Source: Aplidium turbinatum
Taxonomy: Eukaryota; Chordata; Ascidiacea; Aplousobranchia; Polyclinidae
Assembly (NCBI GenBank): GCA_918807975.1
Contig: OU964934.1
Span: 1,984,001 to 2,048,000 of the forward strand
DNA length: 64,000 bases
Direction: 5' to 3'
In this document: positions 11,675-23,700 of the stretch, in pieces
Numbering within the stretch: position 1 is the first letter of the stretch
Layout of the letters: each line of letters opens with the position of its first letter
Notes under the pieces: model-generated
The model's database searches: none
What the model was told of the DNA's origin: nothing
What the model saw: the letters and a program-made list of their open reading frames with translations, nothing else
Translations under genes and position numbers: made by a program

Positions 11675-13689
11675 TTAATTGACAATCTGCAATATCAATG
11701 TAATATCCCTCTCTCCAACGTGCGTGACAAAAAACTTATCATTCGATTCTGCGCCACGCAGAGCAATAATCAAGTTCCAATACATTCTAATTGCGTGTAC
11801 AGATAGTTATTCAACAACTAAAGCAACACATTCGCAGTTGTCTTTCAAACATACAACAAGCTCACCAAAAGTTAGTTTTTGCCGTTTTCAGCCACCTTGC
11901 CTGTCTTTCCAATTTCGAAATCACTCTGAAACTCTTCATCAATTTGCTGCACGGCAGCAGCTTTGTCGTGCGCCATCACCATGTCTAATCATGAAAGTAA
12001 AAAAAGAAGTGTTAAATCAGTATATAAATGCCGACATAGCCTACTAACCACCATGTTCGTTGTTCACATCAATGCGAATACACCACTAAAACATTTTCAT
12101 ACATTACTCAATACTCTTCACAATTACATCATACATTAATCAAAAGAACAAAATGGCATAGTTATGACATAATCATTTAGTCGTAGTAAAAACATTTATC
12201 CGTACTCACCAAGAACAATCTTTTTCAGATTCTTTTTTAAACAATCAAACGAGTGCTTAGACTTCACGACGTTTTTTTTTCTTTCTTTTTTCTCGACATG
12301 ACTTGAACTGTGTTGTGTTCGATAATAATAGTTGGAATAAGTCCACTGATACAATCGCTTGCAGTTTTGCCAACAACTTGACTTAAATTTGCCACCTGCA
12401 AAATGTAAATCGAATGTAATGACAGGGGTTTCATCCATCATATTAAAAAGCTTCAGCACTTGTTAAAGAAATTTTCGACTGTTACAAATGACAGCCAACG
12501 TTTAAAGTTTATTTTGGGATTCCAGTCGTCTGTTTTGTTGCGTATGTAGGTTGCAGTGTAGGCTACTGTAGGCTATGTTGTCGAAATGGGCGCAAAATAA
12601 AACATGTTATTATTATTATTATTCAGTTGACGGCAATGAAAGCTACATTTGCAAATACTCTACAACCATCACAGACCTATCCACACGACATAAAAATACA
12701 AACACATTCAAGCAGTCAGGCAAACACTGCCGGAGCAGCAAAATCAAAGATTGAGCAGAACCCTACACATGTTGTGGGACATCACAAGCTCTGCTACTTT
12801 GCTGATATCTTCTTAGCACTCATCTAGAAGCACTGGCACTAAATTTGTCACGAGAATATTTCATATGAAAGTTTTCCATTGGTCATTGAGTTTTATAACT
12901 TTCTCTAAATTGAGTTTTATAACTTTCTTTAAATTGTGTAAACGTAGCCTAGTGACAAAAACGACTTTACACAATTATTTCAGGTTCAATGAATAAAAGA
13001 CATTCACTTACCAGGTTTTCATAAACATTGTCGTAAGTCATTCCTATAGTTTCATTTTGATCATTTCTAAAACTTCTTTCGGCCGTAATAGGCCTATCTC
13101 AATTGAATTCGACTTTTTATATTTTCGATGCAAGAAGCTAAAATTCCTCTTAGCGCTGTTTACATAAGCATTGTGCTTTCGGCTCTCCACGTAATTGTGT
13201 ATTGAGCACAACCGCCATGCTTGAACAGTCGAAGTGAATCGAGTGACGTCATAATCCCTTTAGCAAAGGATTACGTCATGGCCTTTGTCTTCCTTCATAA
13301 AAAAACCAAGTTCTTCTGCTAAATTGCATCTCCTCACGTTGATATAACACATCGCCGCATTCTAAAGCTTTGTTGCCTTTTTTACTTCAACGCGTCATAT
13401 TGCCCAGTCAAAGTTTAAGTAGTGACGTCATAATGAAGTTTTCACAACAATTATTGTGCCTGCAGTATTGTTCTATGCACCGCGAGAGGAGAAAAAACGA
13501 TACGCCGGATCGTTGAAAGTAAAAGTAGCAATCGTTTTGTGAAATCTCGCTTCAAGAAATTGAGGAGAGATTTCGACGCAACATGACTGCTCCTGAAGCT
13601 GGCCTATTGTGCAAGCTTTGCTACATTTAAAGTAAAGACGCCCCTTTGTTGGCGACACGAGAATCTCACCCACGTGGTCAAAATCAGAC
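11675..13689. other. unassigned interior of the 7-kb insertion
   Basis: AT-rich, with only short chance frames. A TTATTATTATTATT microsatellite lies near 12608. Nothing coding was recognised on either strand. Confidence 0.4.
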
Positions 13690-13749
13690 AGTGAGCGAGA
13701 CTGCTCTCAGAACAAAATCAACAAGTGATACTCCATCAATTGATTTTTT

Positions 13750-14137
13750 TTACATTGATTCAGCGTCTGCAGACAGGTCAGCAGCGCGGCGGCAGTGCAG
13801 CCGCAACTCAATGATTACATGATCACCACAATCATGCTGCTGTGTCGAGCGCTACCAAACATCAACAAGTGAATTCGATTAAGCTTACAAGTTGTTTTAA
13901 ATTTTCTTGAACTGCACGCAAATTTTGAGGTTGGTCCTGAAAAAATGTTTTCAAAAATATTACAACACATTTTAGTATAGTTAAACTTGAAAATTAAAAA
14001 AGCTTTTGTTGAACACAAGAAAAAAATGAAGACCTGGCAACTTGAATTAGCAACCACGTTTTTAAGTTTATCGCTTGTTAGTTACCTTACCAACGTCTGC
14101 AGACGTTGAATCAATGTAGAAAGAACGGATTATGCTA
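13750..14137. mobile_element. probable CCCAG-type MITE with palindromic sub-ends
   Basis: ACATTGATTCAGCGTCTGC at the left faces GTCTGCAGACGTTGAATC at the right. The right end continues to GGATTATGCTAGTTGGGTA, which mirrors the start of the 3449-3538 element. The left terminus is not clear. Confidence 0.45.
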
Positions 14138-14400
14138 GTTGGGTATTGGAGGCACCAAAGCCTAAACTTTCTGAAAGTGTTCTCTGAATCACAAGACATT
14201 TATTGCACTAAATTATCTGAAGCAATTGAATATGAACAAACAATTTTTATCATGGCGTTGTTGGTACAAGAATACGGTATGCTAAAGAAACTGTGTTTTT
14301 CCACTAAACCACATGAGTCATTTAATTAAAGAGTCATTTTATTGTTGGCTATTAATATTTTCAAAGAATAAATCCAGTGAAGCTGAAATGAAGTAGCCAA

Positions 14401-16140
14401 CGTTGCAATTGTTTATTTTGTAGAAACGCGTAGGGCGAATGGAAACTTTAGACTGGTTCGGTATCAAGCACGTTATCGCGTTCGCGTTTTGTTGCTCCTA
14501 CCTTTTTCTAGACCTCTGCTCCGTTTGGCATAAACAAACTTGGCAAACTGTTGGCTACACTTCTGACCAACGCTGGTCTTAAATATTCATAGTATAGGCT
14601 ACTTGTACGGTATCAGAAAATAATAACAGCATTGATAGCCAATTATAAAAATGTAAAATTGTAGCAAAATCATGGTATACATTTGCATAATTTTGAAGAA
14701 AACACCGAAATTGTTATGAATTGGCACAACGCTGGCAATGCTTCTGACCGATGTTAGCCAACCACACAACTGTGTTTTGAAGCAATACCACATGAAAAGA
14801 GGTTTGTGTTAGTAATTTTAAAGATTAAAACAAATAAACCTGAAATAAAATCTTTGAGACCTTTTTGAACGCATGATAAGAAATAAGTTATTGAAATTGA
14901 TGGCGTATTGTTGGCAACATGTTGGACATAATTGCCAATCTTGTGCCCTCACATCCAGCATATACCCGACATTGCAATTGTTTATTTTGTGGAAACGTGT
15001 AGGGCAAATGGAAACTTAAACTGTTTCAGTATCAAGCACGGAATCACGTTCGCGTTTCTGTTGCTCCTACCTTTTTCTAGACCTTTGCTCCGTTTGGCAT
15101 AAACAAACTGAAATGAAACTACCTTGTTGGCAAACCGTTGGCTACACTTCTGACCAACGCTGGTTTTAAATATTCATAGTATACTTGTACGGTATTATAA
15201 AAACAATAACAGCATTGATAGCCTATTATAAAAATGTAAAATTGTAGCAAAATCATGGTATACATTTGCATAATTTTAAAGAAAACACCGAAATTGTTAT
15301 GAATTGGCACAACGCTGGCAATGCTTCTGACCGATGTTAGCCAACCACACAACTGTGTTTTGAAGCAATACCACATGAAATGAAGTTTGTGTTAGTAATT
15401 TTAAAGATTAAAACAAATAAACCTGAAATAAAATCTTTGAGACCTTTTTGAACGCATGATAAGAAATAAGTTATTGAAACTGATGGCGTATTGTTGGCAA
15501 CATGTTGGACATAATTGCCAATCTTGTGCCAACACATCCAGCATATAGCCGACGTTGCAATTGTTTATTTTGTGGAAACGTGTAGGGCTAATGGAAAGTT
15601 TAAACTGTTTGGGTATCAAGCACGTTATCGCGTTCGTGTTTTGTTGCTCCAGCGTTTTTCTAGACCTCTGCTCAGTTTGGCATAAACAAACTAAAATGAA
15701 ACTACTTTGTTGGCAAACTGTTGGCTACCCTTCTGACCAACGCTGGTCTTAAGTATTCATAGTATACTTGTACGGTATCAGAAAATAATAACAGCATTGA
15801 TAGCCTATTATTAAAATGTAAAATTGTAGCAAAATGATGGTATACATTTGCATAATTTTGAAGAAAACACAGAAATTGTTATGAATTGGCACAACGCTGG
15901 CAATGCTTCTGACCGATGTCAGCCAATCACACAACTGTGTTTTGAAGCAATACCACATGAAAAGAGGTTTGTGTTAGTATTTTTACAGTTTAAAACAAAT
16001 AAACCTGAAACAAAATCTTTAAGACCTTTTTGAACGCATAATAAGAAGTATTGAAATTGTTGGCGTAATGTTGGCAATGTTGGCAAAATGTTGGACAAAA
16101 TTGCCAGCCTTGTGCCAACATACCCAGCATATAGCCAACG
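14401..16140. repeat. three tandem units of about 582 bp
   Basis: Landmarks recur at 14631, 15213 and 15796 (ATTGATAGCC), spaced 582-583 bp. The same minus-strand frame, starting MWYCFKTQLC, appears in all three and is not a gene. Each unit begins near a GCCGACGTTGCAATTG-like junction, related to the core of the 23-bp minisatellite. A diverged piece of the unit also occurs near 32263-32330. Confidence 0.9.
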
Positions 16141-16167
16141 CTGGCCCAGCAATCAATGTTTGCTGGG

Positions 16168-17398
16168 TAGGTACAACGGTATGCAGCAAAAAATCCTAGA
16201 AAGAAAAAAAAATTGCAAAATCTACTCCATGTGCAGGTCACTCCTTAAATTTGGTAGGCCGTTCAGCTGTTGATTGCTGTCTTGATGCAGTGAACTGTTT
16301 TGGCATTATCAATGAAATTTACACCTTTTTTCAGCTACCACAAAGAGGTGGGCAGTTCTAAAATCATTTTTGCAACCTCAATCAAAAGTGCCAAAACATT
16401 TGTCAGATACTAGGTGGGATGCACATGCAAAAGCCACGGAAGCTATTTTGGAAAGTTACAGTGCCATCACCAATGCTATCAGTTATTTACACGCCAATGT
16501 AAGTGCGAAAGGTGATTCCAGACTTCATGCTAAGAACCTTTTGCAAAAAATGGAAAAATTGGAATTTGTGTTTATGTTGCATTTTTGGTCCAGAGTGCTA
16601 GGTCGTTTTCACAGTGTTAGCAAAGCCCTTCAGAAATCTGAATTGTTAAGTACTTGTTCCGAATTGTACAGTTCACTTGTAGACTTTCTAAGCGAAATTA
16701 GAGATGAGTTTGACGAGTTTGATCAGCAAGCAAAAGCAACCTTGCCGAATATTAACTACAGAGCTGTCACTAGGAGACAAAGAAATGCACCTGACGCTTT
16801 AAGTGAACTCTCTTCAAAGGAAAGATTTAAAATGAATTCCTTTATCCCTATGCTCGACGCACTTGAAGCCAATTTAAGAAGACGAGCTAATGTGTACAGC
16901 GACGTTGCAGAAATGTTCCTCTTTCTTGCCAATCTGAAAGTAACTAAGGTAGAAATTGTACGAGGCGTAGAACTTTTAAAGGAAGCGTATCCAGAAGATG
17001 TTGACCCGAAACTTATTGATGAACTTCTACATTTTCATTTGTACGTGAGACAAACACAAAACCAAGGGCTCACCGGTACAGAACAGCAATCTATTTCCTT
17101 GTCTCATGGAGACCTTTATGAAATTATGTGCAAGGAAAAATTTAACACTGCCTTTCCTAATGTAGAAGCAATATTAAGACTGTTTCTAAGCTTAATGGTC
17201 ACTAACTGCTCAGGAGAGAGATCTTTTTTAAGGCTCAAAAGCATCAAAAATAAACTGTGATTGACAATGTCTCAAGATAGGTTGTCCGCACTGAGCATTC
17301 TGTGCATTGAGAGTGAGAAACTTAAACAGATAAATTTTGATAAACTATTGCATGATTTTGCTTTGACAAAAGCTAGAAAAAAAAAATTAGTAGCCTAG
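16168..17398 (+). pseudogene. hAT (ZMYM1-like) transposase, C-terminal half with dimerisation region
   Basis: Reading begins in frame with the left half after the TA site (RYNGMQQ). A frame from 16370 then gives LSDTRWDAHAKA, a helical middle with LPNINYRAVTRRQRNA, and the hAT dimerisation motif NCSGERSFLRLKSIKNKL. A stop at 17258-17260 interrupts it, and the same frame continues with LTMSQDRLSALSILCIESE to a natural-looking end near 17398. The frame is long and clean, so decay on this side is modest. No host promoter or splice pattern was noticed. Confidence 0.8.
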
Positions 17399-17691
17399 TC
17401 TTACTCTATTTGATGGCTGTAACTAAAATGCGGGGTTCACACTGAGCTTGTCTCGCATTTAGCATATAGCGGGTGGGCGTGTTTTCATGTCTGGCGTGTT
17501 TCGGCTTTATGATTTGCGCTGACATGTTCACATTGGTTTCCATAGAAACAAGACGTTAAGCGTGTGGAAGCCATTGAGTAAGTAGGCTTGTTTAAATATC
17601 CGTTGACAAACTTTCAAAGTTAGGCTATAGCAAAACCCGACATTGCATTTATACCTGCTCTGACGCTTCGTCAACAAGAAAACTTTGTATA
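17399..17691. other. short non-coding gap before the nested elements
   Basis: Nothing coding was seen. It ends with the TA at 17690-17691 that served as target of the pogo-like MITE. Confidence 0.4.
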
Positions 17692-17695
17692 CAGT

Positions 17696-18281
17696 TGTTC
17701 CAGACAATGGTTCACCTGTTCAAACGTCATATAAAAACCGTTCAAGTCTACTGAATATTACGTCATGGAAGTTGCTAGAAAATGTGCCAAAATTGCACCA
17801 TCGTTCATAGACTTGTGTCAAACCTGTTTGGACTTGTTTGGGCCTGTTTCAGTTTGAAACCTGTTTAAACAGGAAATATTACATCAGCTTTAAACACCTG
17901 TTTGAATGACTTCATAATTGTCTTTCATTATTGCGTCACAGTACTGCATATGTGAGTTTGAGATATTGCTATCTATTCTGGTCATTCGTAAAATGATTGT
18001 TTGAAAGTTGGCCGCACATTTAACTGTTGGCTTAGTGCTTGCTAGCTGGACAAAGGTTCCGTCTTTTATCCAAGTAATCTGTTCTGTAGTGACAGTTTTC
18101 AGTGGTGTACGGCGTTGCACCCCCCTCGTTTTCGATAGCCTCGGGCTAATTTTACAGAAATACACTGTTTGAAAAGAAGTTCAAGTGTGTGTTTCTTCGG
18201 TCATTATATACAGACGAACGGATTTGGGAATCTTATGTTACAATTTTCCCACGAAGAGATTATGGTTTACCGCTGTGACCA
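17696..18281 (+). repeat. 5' long terminal repeat of the outer BEL/Pao
   Basis: 586 bp, TG..CA ends, almost identical to 30741-31326. A minus-strand frame inside it (about 17890-18165) recurs in the other repeat and is not a gene. Downstream, 18290-18520 holds loose direct repeats of an AGAAGCACTTAGAAGCAAA-type motif in the leader. Confidence 0.92.
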
Positions 18282-18756
18282 TAAAAAATAAAAGACGATT
18301 CTCTGTCTAGTGTTTGGCACAGAAGCACTTAGAAGCAAAAAAATAAAAGACGAAGTTTGTTAGTTGGTAGGCTAAGAAGCACTTAGAAGCAAAGAAATAA
18401 TAAAAGAAGATCTTATTGGTTGGTAGTCTAAAGAAGCAAAGAAAATTAAAGACATTTCTTCTCGGTAGGCAACTGAAGAACTTTAAGCTAAAAAGTAAAA
18501 ACATTTCTTCTCAGTTTGGTACAGAAGAAAAATAACTTTGACATTTATTGGCAAGAAAGAAGATTAAAGGCAATCCATCTGTGCTTGAAGATTCAAGTGG
18601 AAGAATCCAAGCAAGTTTTGTGGACGTTTGGACTTCACATACTCGTACAGCTACGGTATCGTGCATTTAAATTCTTTTTTGTATTTTTACGGTCTTTGCA
18701 GTTAAGTTTTTTATAACTACTGTAATTTTGTGTGTTTGTGTAACTTAATTTTTTAA

Positions 18757-19979
18757 TTGTTAAATTTAGCCCTAACATTTAATATGTCTACACTCGGTGG
18801 TGACAGGGACTCGACCGCCGTCGACTCGACTGAGTTTAAGCCTGATGATGTTCTTTGCGGTCGGGCAGGCCATTCTGGGGAGGGACCCATTAACGATGAG
18901 GCTAAGTCAGTTCGAGAGGCCCGGCATCTTAGACGGGATATTTTGACTCAAATTGGGAAACTTTCTGTGGCCCTAGGTTCTTTGAGTGATAAGCAGGAAC
19001 TGTTAATTTTTCGATCTAACTTATCTACTTTAGAAGAGGAATTACGGCATTTCCATGCTCTCTTGAGTAAAATTTTTAACTCTGCAATCTTAGCAGAACT
19101 TCGTGATAGGGTAGATCCCGAATTTAACTCGTTAAAAAATAACTTCGAACAAAAAGAAAGTGAGTTCTCAGATAGGTTGGATGCTGACATACATCCTGAG
19201 GATAGCGCCTCAAATGTAAGCACTAGGATGTCTGAGAGCTCGTCACGGATAGTGGCACAAATTAACCTACAGCTAAGACGAGAGGAGCTCCAGATACAAG
19301 CCGAAGCGAGAGCTGCTGAGGCTGCCATGAGAGCTGAGGCCATACGAACTGAGGCTGCCGCGAGAGCTGAGGCCATACGAGCTGAGGCTGCCGCGAGAGC
19401 TGAGGCCGAAGCGAGAGCTGCTGAGGCCGCCGCGAGAGCTGAGGCCGTACGAACTGAGGCTGCCGCGAAAGCCGAAGCGAGAGCTGCTGAGTTCGCACTC
19501 AAAGACGCTCAGTTGAGGGCCGAACAACGTAAGGAAGTGGCATTAGCTGAATATCGATCAGAGGTGGGCTCCCGGCGTAGCTCTAAGAAGGGATCTTCTA
19601 GGCATTCCAGAAGTGAACATCAATTGCAGTTTAATTTACCTAACCTTTTCCAGACGCCTGTTCAATCCGTAAGTGGACCTGTACAATCCACATGTTTTCC
19701 AGCTGTTTCAGGAGGTCTCAGGGCCGCGGCTAAGGGTCTTCCGAAGGCTGTAGAGCCAAGATCTACAAATTACAACCGAACTCCTCCCCCAGAGCGTACA
19801 GGTCACGGGGCCGCCATTAGCAGTAATGCTTTGCCCCCTTCACAGTTTTCTGCGCCGCTAGTTGCTGATCGCCCAGCTACACGTAATCTGGGTGGTTGTG
19901 AGAGGCGTATCGCGTCTCCTGATTTTAACGTGTGTGAGGATCGTGATCGGGCTGTGCATGTGACTGAGCCCACTCAGCC
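18757..19979 (+). pseudogene. gag-like part of the outer BEL/Pao
   Basis: A helical N-terminal region is followed by a strongly repetitive alanine/glutamate/arginine coiled coil (units like EAAARAEA, about residues 170-260) and a Ser/Pro-rich tail. Such coiled coils are common at the start of BEL/Pao gag. Frames on the opposite strand are shadows of the repeat. The inner element is inserted at its right edge. Confidence 0.75.
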
Positions 19980-20702
19980 TGTAAGTTAGCGCGTTTGGTG
20001 GACTTGGACACCCGCTTCTCTTACGGATTGAAATTACGCGCTGACTGTCACTCTCTGCTGCACCACACGCAAAAGTTCCAAATTTCTTTTACTTCAGGGA
20101 AATGACAATAAGCGGTTTTCTAGATAACAAAAAAATGATTTTAAACACAGACAAATAACTAGGTGAGTTGAGGTTAGAATTAGTAGTTTTAAATTATTCA
20201 CTAATTGTTGTAAGGTTGAGAAATTACCAAATTTAAGAACGGTGAAATCTGTCTGCCGGTAGCCTACTAACTACACACACAGATATATAGCGTGTACAAA
20301 CAATGGCATAACAGTACACTAAAACATATAATAGGCCTACACATAAGATACATTACATACCAATTTTGGTTCATCCAAGTCATTAGCTGGCTTTGTCCAG
20401 CATAATTAACACAATGCTACATTTACAAACAAGCATACAACTGCTATTGATTCTCCTTATTCAAATAGAATAGAAAACATATGGTCAGATGGTGAATGCA
20501 TGCCTGACAGCATCCCTAGTCCCAAACAAACCCATAACTAAATGTGCCCTGCAATCTCAACTAGCACCTACTCCTAGCTAAACACTAACAAAAGGATTGA
20601 AAAAACCAAAGCGAGGACCAATGCTTGAGATTACAGAGTTTCCCCAAAGAAACTGAATTAAATTAATTAAATGAAAGGGACAAAAACGCGAGAAATTCTA
20701 CA
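19980..20702 (-). repeat. 3' long terminal repeat of the inner BEL/Pao
   Basis: 723 bp, matching 26872-27594 throughout by eye. Confidence 0.92.
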
Positions 20703-20748
20703 TCCTCCCCGCCAAAATTCGAAACAGTCGGAAGATCTAGTTTAAATT

Positions 20749-23700
20749 TTAATCATTATCAGTAGAATTAGTTTGTTGCATATCCCCATCAGATCTGATA
20801 AAAATGCAAAGCTTTGTGATCGGCCTCTTCAGCAATCCAGAAGCTGTTTGAACGTTGGCACTGCGAACGACCCCGCTCTTGTCTCGAAAGGTTTCGACTA
20901 TTCGACCAAGGGGCCATTTACCTCGAGGGGTGAGGTCGTTCATTACCAAAACGATATCGCCTGCCGATGCATTCCTTCTTCGTTCGTGCCACTTCTGCCT
21001 GGTAATTATGGTGTGGGGATATTCTTGGACCCAACGGCGCCAAAACTCATCAGCAGCGAGCTGTACCGCTCTGTATCGTCGTCGCGCATAGCAATCACTA
21101 CTGTCAGTCATCAAGGGTGGAAGTCCTACAGAGGGGTTGATTCTCAGCAAGTGGTTTGGAGTCAAAGGTGTGTCGGCACCTGGTTCCATCGGCACGTCAG
21201 TTAGAGGGCGAGAGTTGACCATCTGTTCCACTTCAAGAAAAAGAGTGTGCAGAGAATCGTCATCTAAAGACCGGTTCCTTACCAACGCAAATAGGATGCT
21301 TCTGACTGTACGGATCATCCTCTCCCAAACACCGCCCATATGACTTGCTCCAGGAGGGTTGAATGTCCAGTTGATGTGCTGCTGTCTCAAATTGTCTTGA
21401 ATGTGATGCTGATTCCAACGATTAACAGCATCACGAAGTTCCTTCTCTGACCCAACAAAGTTCGTCCCGTTATCAGAATAAATGTGCGACACTGGTCCTC
21501 GACGTGAAACAAACCTTCGCAAAGCATTTATAAATGAAGATGTGGAGAGATCTGGAGCCACTTCCAGGTGTATGGCCCGCGTTGTCATACACGTAAACAG
21601 ACAACCATAACGCTTAATCTCGCTCCTTTTCTGTTTAATAAGCAATGGACCAAAGTAATCTACTCCAACGTGAGTAAACGGAGGTAAGTCGCTCTGAAGC
21701 CGAGCAGGTGGAAGTTGGCTCATAAGCTGTTGACCCGGCCTGGCATTTTTTCTTGAACAAATTAAACAAGCAGCAATCACACGACGAATGGCCACCTTGG
21801 CGTTCAAGATCCAAAACTGCTGTCTCAAACGATTCAAAGTGGTGTTCACTCCGGCATGACCAACTTTCCCATGGAAATCATCGATCACAAGTTCGGTCAG
21901 TCGGCTTACCTCAGGCAAGATGACAGGGTGACGAGCATCATAGCTCATATTAGCATTGTCCAATCGCCCACCTACACGTAAGACATTAAAAACTGCAATC
22001 GGGTCAAGCTTATAAAGCGCATCAGATGCTCTGGGTTTTGGACCTCGACCCTGCGACAAATGGACAAGCCAATCCGAAAACTCCTTGCACTGTTCAAACT
22101 TCACAAGTTCTATTTCAGCCTCTTGGAGTTCCTGCACAGATACTGGGGAGGTAACGAAACATGTGTTGGCTGCAGTCACCTTTGACAGCAAAAACGACTT
22201 GAAACGCAGCAGCCAAGCAGTGCTCAACTTCAACTTATAGAATGAAGAAAAGTGGGCAATAAGGTCATCGGTAGCACTTGCAGCGTCGCTTGGTGCGACC
22301 ATAGAAATTAGTGCTGGTCGATTAAGATCAAATTCTTGGTGAATTTCACTGGTAACTGGCTTGGCAGTGAATTGTTTAGGCCAATTCTCAGGAGCCTGCT
22401 TGAGGAAGTCAGGACCAGAAAACCACATACCTGACTTCTGCAATGCCTCGGCCGTCATGCCGCGAGAGGCTTGATCTGCAGGATTCATGAGGGACGGTAC
22501 ATGTCTCCAGTCGTACACACAAGTGTGCTTCTGTATTTTGGCCAAACGATTCCGGGAAAACACCGGAAACTTTTTGGAGTCTGCATGTAGACTTTGAAGG
22601 ACAATCGATGAATCGGTCCAAAATACTGAAGGGCAATCATGCAGTTCAAGCTCTTGTCGAACTGTACGGGACATGTTGACAGCATCCACTGCTGCCTCCA
22701 ACTCTAACCGTGGAATTGTAGTGTTGGCATCCGCTAAGAGCGATTTGCCCATGACTAAACTACAATGTACCCTGGAATTGGCTCCAATTGTTCGCAGATA
22801 ACACACAGATCCACGTGCCTGCGTGGACGCATCTGCAAAGAAGTGAAGTTGGGCATCACAGAGACCATCACCTGCAAAACTCTTAAAACAACGAGGTATC
22901 GATACCTGATTTAGCAGGGGCAAAGTAGTCTGCCAAGCCTCCCACTTTGCAGTTTCAACGACTGGAAGCTTATCATCCCAACCTAAACCTTTTTGACAAA
23001 CACTTCTGAAGATCAGCCTGGCCTCCAGAACGACAGGTGCAACAAATCCCAAGGGATCAAACAAAGAATTGGTCATGGACAACAATGTACGGCGTGTCAG
23101 TGAACTTTTGTGCATATCAACGTGGAACCCAAATTCATCACTACACACACTCCAGTTCAAACCAAGAACACGCTCCTCTATAGGCTCACCAAGGCTGTAG
23201 CTTTGTAGTACCTTTGCCCTTTCTTCCAAGGGCACACACTCGGTGACTGTCTTGCTTGTTGAGAGCCACTTCGTAAGTTTGAAACCACCCATTGCTAAGA
23301 GAGCACGCAAGTCTTTTACCAACTTTACACCAGCCGCCTCGTCACGTACTGAAACCAAACAATCATCAACATAAAAGTTTCTTTTCACCACTCTAGCTAC
23401 TTGTGGGTCGAACAAGCTTCCAAACTGTTTCGCTGTCTGCAAAAGACAAAAGGTAGCACAACTAGGCGAAGATGTTGCTCCAAAGACATGCACCTTCATG
23501 CGGTGGGGTGTAGGAGAGCATGATAGGTCACCCTCCGGCCACCAAAGAAACCGGAAGGCATCTTGATCTTGAGGTGCAACCCGAACTTGGTTGAACATAC
23601 CCTCAATATCAGCAACAACAGCAATATGTTCTTTCCGAAACCGCATCAGGACACCCAGTAATCTATTACCCAAGTCAGGGCCCTTCATAAACTGGTCATT

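Larger units (their letters stand above)
9188..16167. mobile_element. 7-kb composite TA-targeting insertion with CCCAG..CTGGG ends
   Basis: The left end reads CCCAGTAAACATTGATTG and the right end is the complement of CCCAGCAAACATTGATTG. TA flanks both sides (9186-9187 and 16168-16169). The insertion splits the hAT coding region exactly. From left to right it holds a 23-bp minisatellite, two hAT MITEs, about 2 kb of unassigned sequence, another CCCAG-type palindromic element and three 582-bp tandem units. No transposase was recognised, so it is either a non-autonomous element swollen by later insertions or two related elements sharing outer ends. Confidence 0.7.
7860..17398 (+). mobile_element. 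decayed hAT transposon (ZMYM1-like transposase), split by a nested insertion
   Basis: The left end CAGGGCCGGATTTACC resembles termini of hAT elements that carry ZMYM1-like transposases. The transposase remnant lies at about 8300-9187 and 16168-17398. Removing the TA-flanked insertion 9188-16167 restores a continuous reading across the site: NMAG on the left and RYNGMQQ on the right. I did not find the matching right terminus before 17690, so the right end given is only the end of the coding remnant. Confidence 0.7.

Noticed and set aside
14599-15958. Small hydrophobic protein starting MWYCFKTQLC, three copies
   Set aside because: It follows the 582-bp tandem unit and has varying ends; no start context or homology is known to me.
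17890-18165. 91-residue minus-strand frame
   Set aside because: Lies in a long terminal repeat and recurs at 30935-31210 in the other copy; no domain.
18948-19527. Minus-strand frames rich in Ala/Ser or Arg/Gln/Leu
   Set aside because: Shadows of the coiled-coil repeat in the gag-like part on the plus strand.
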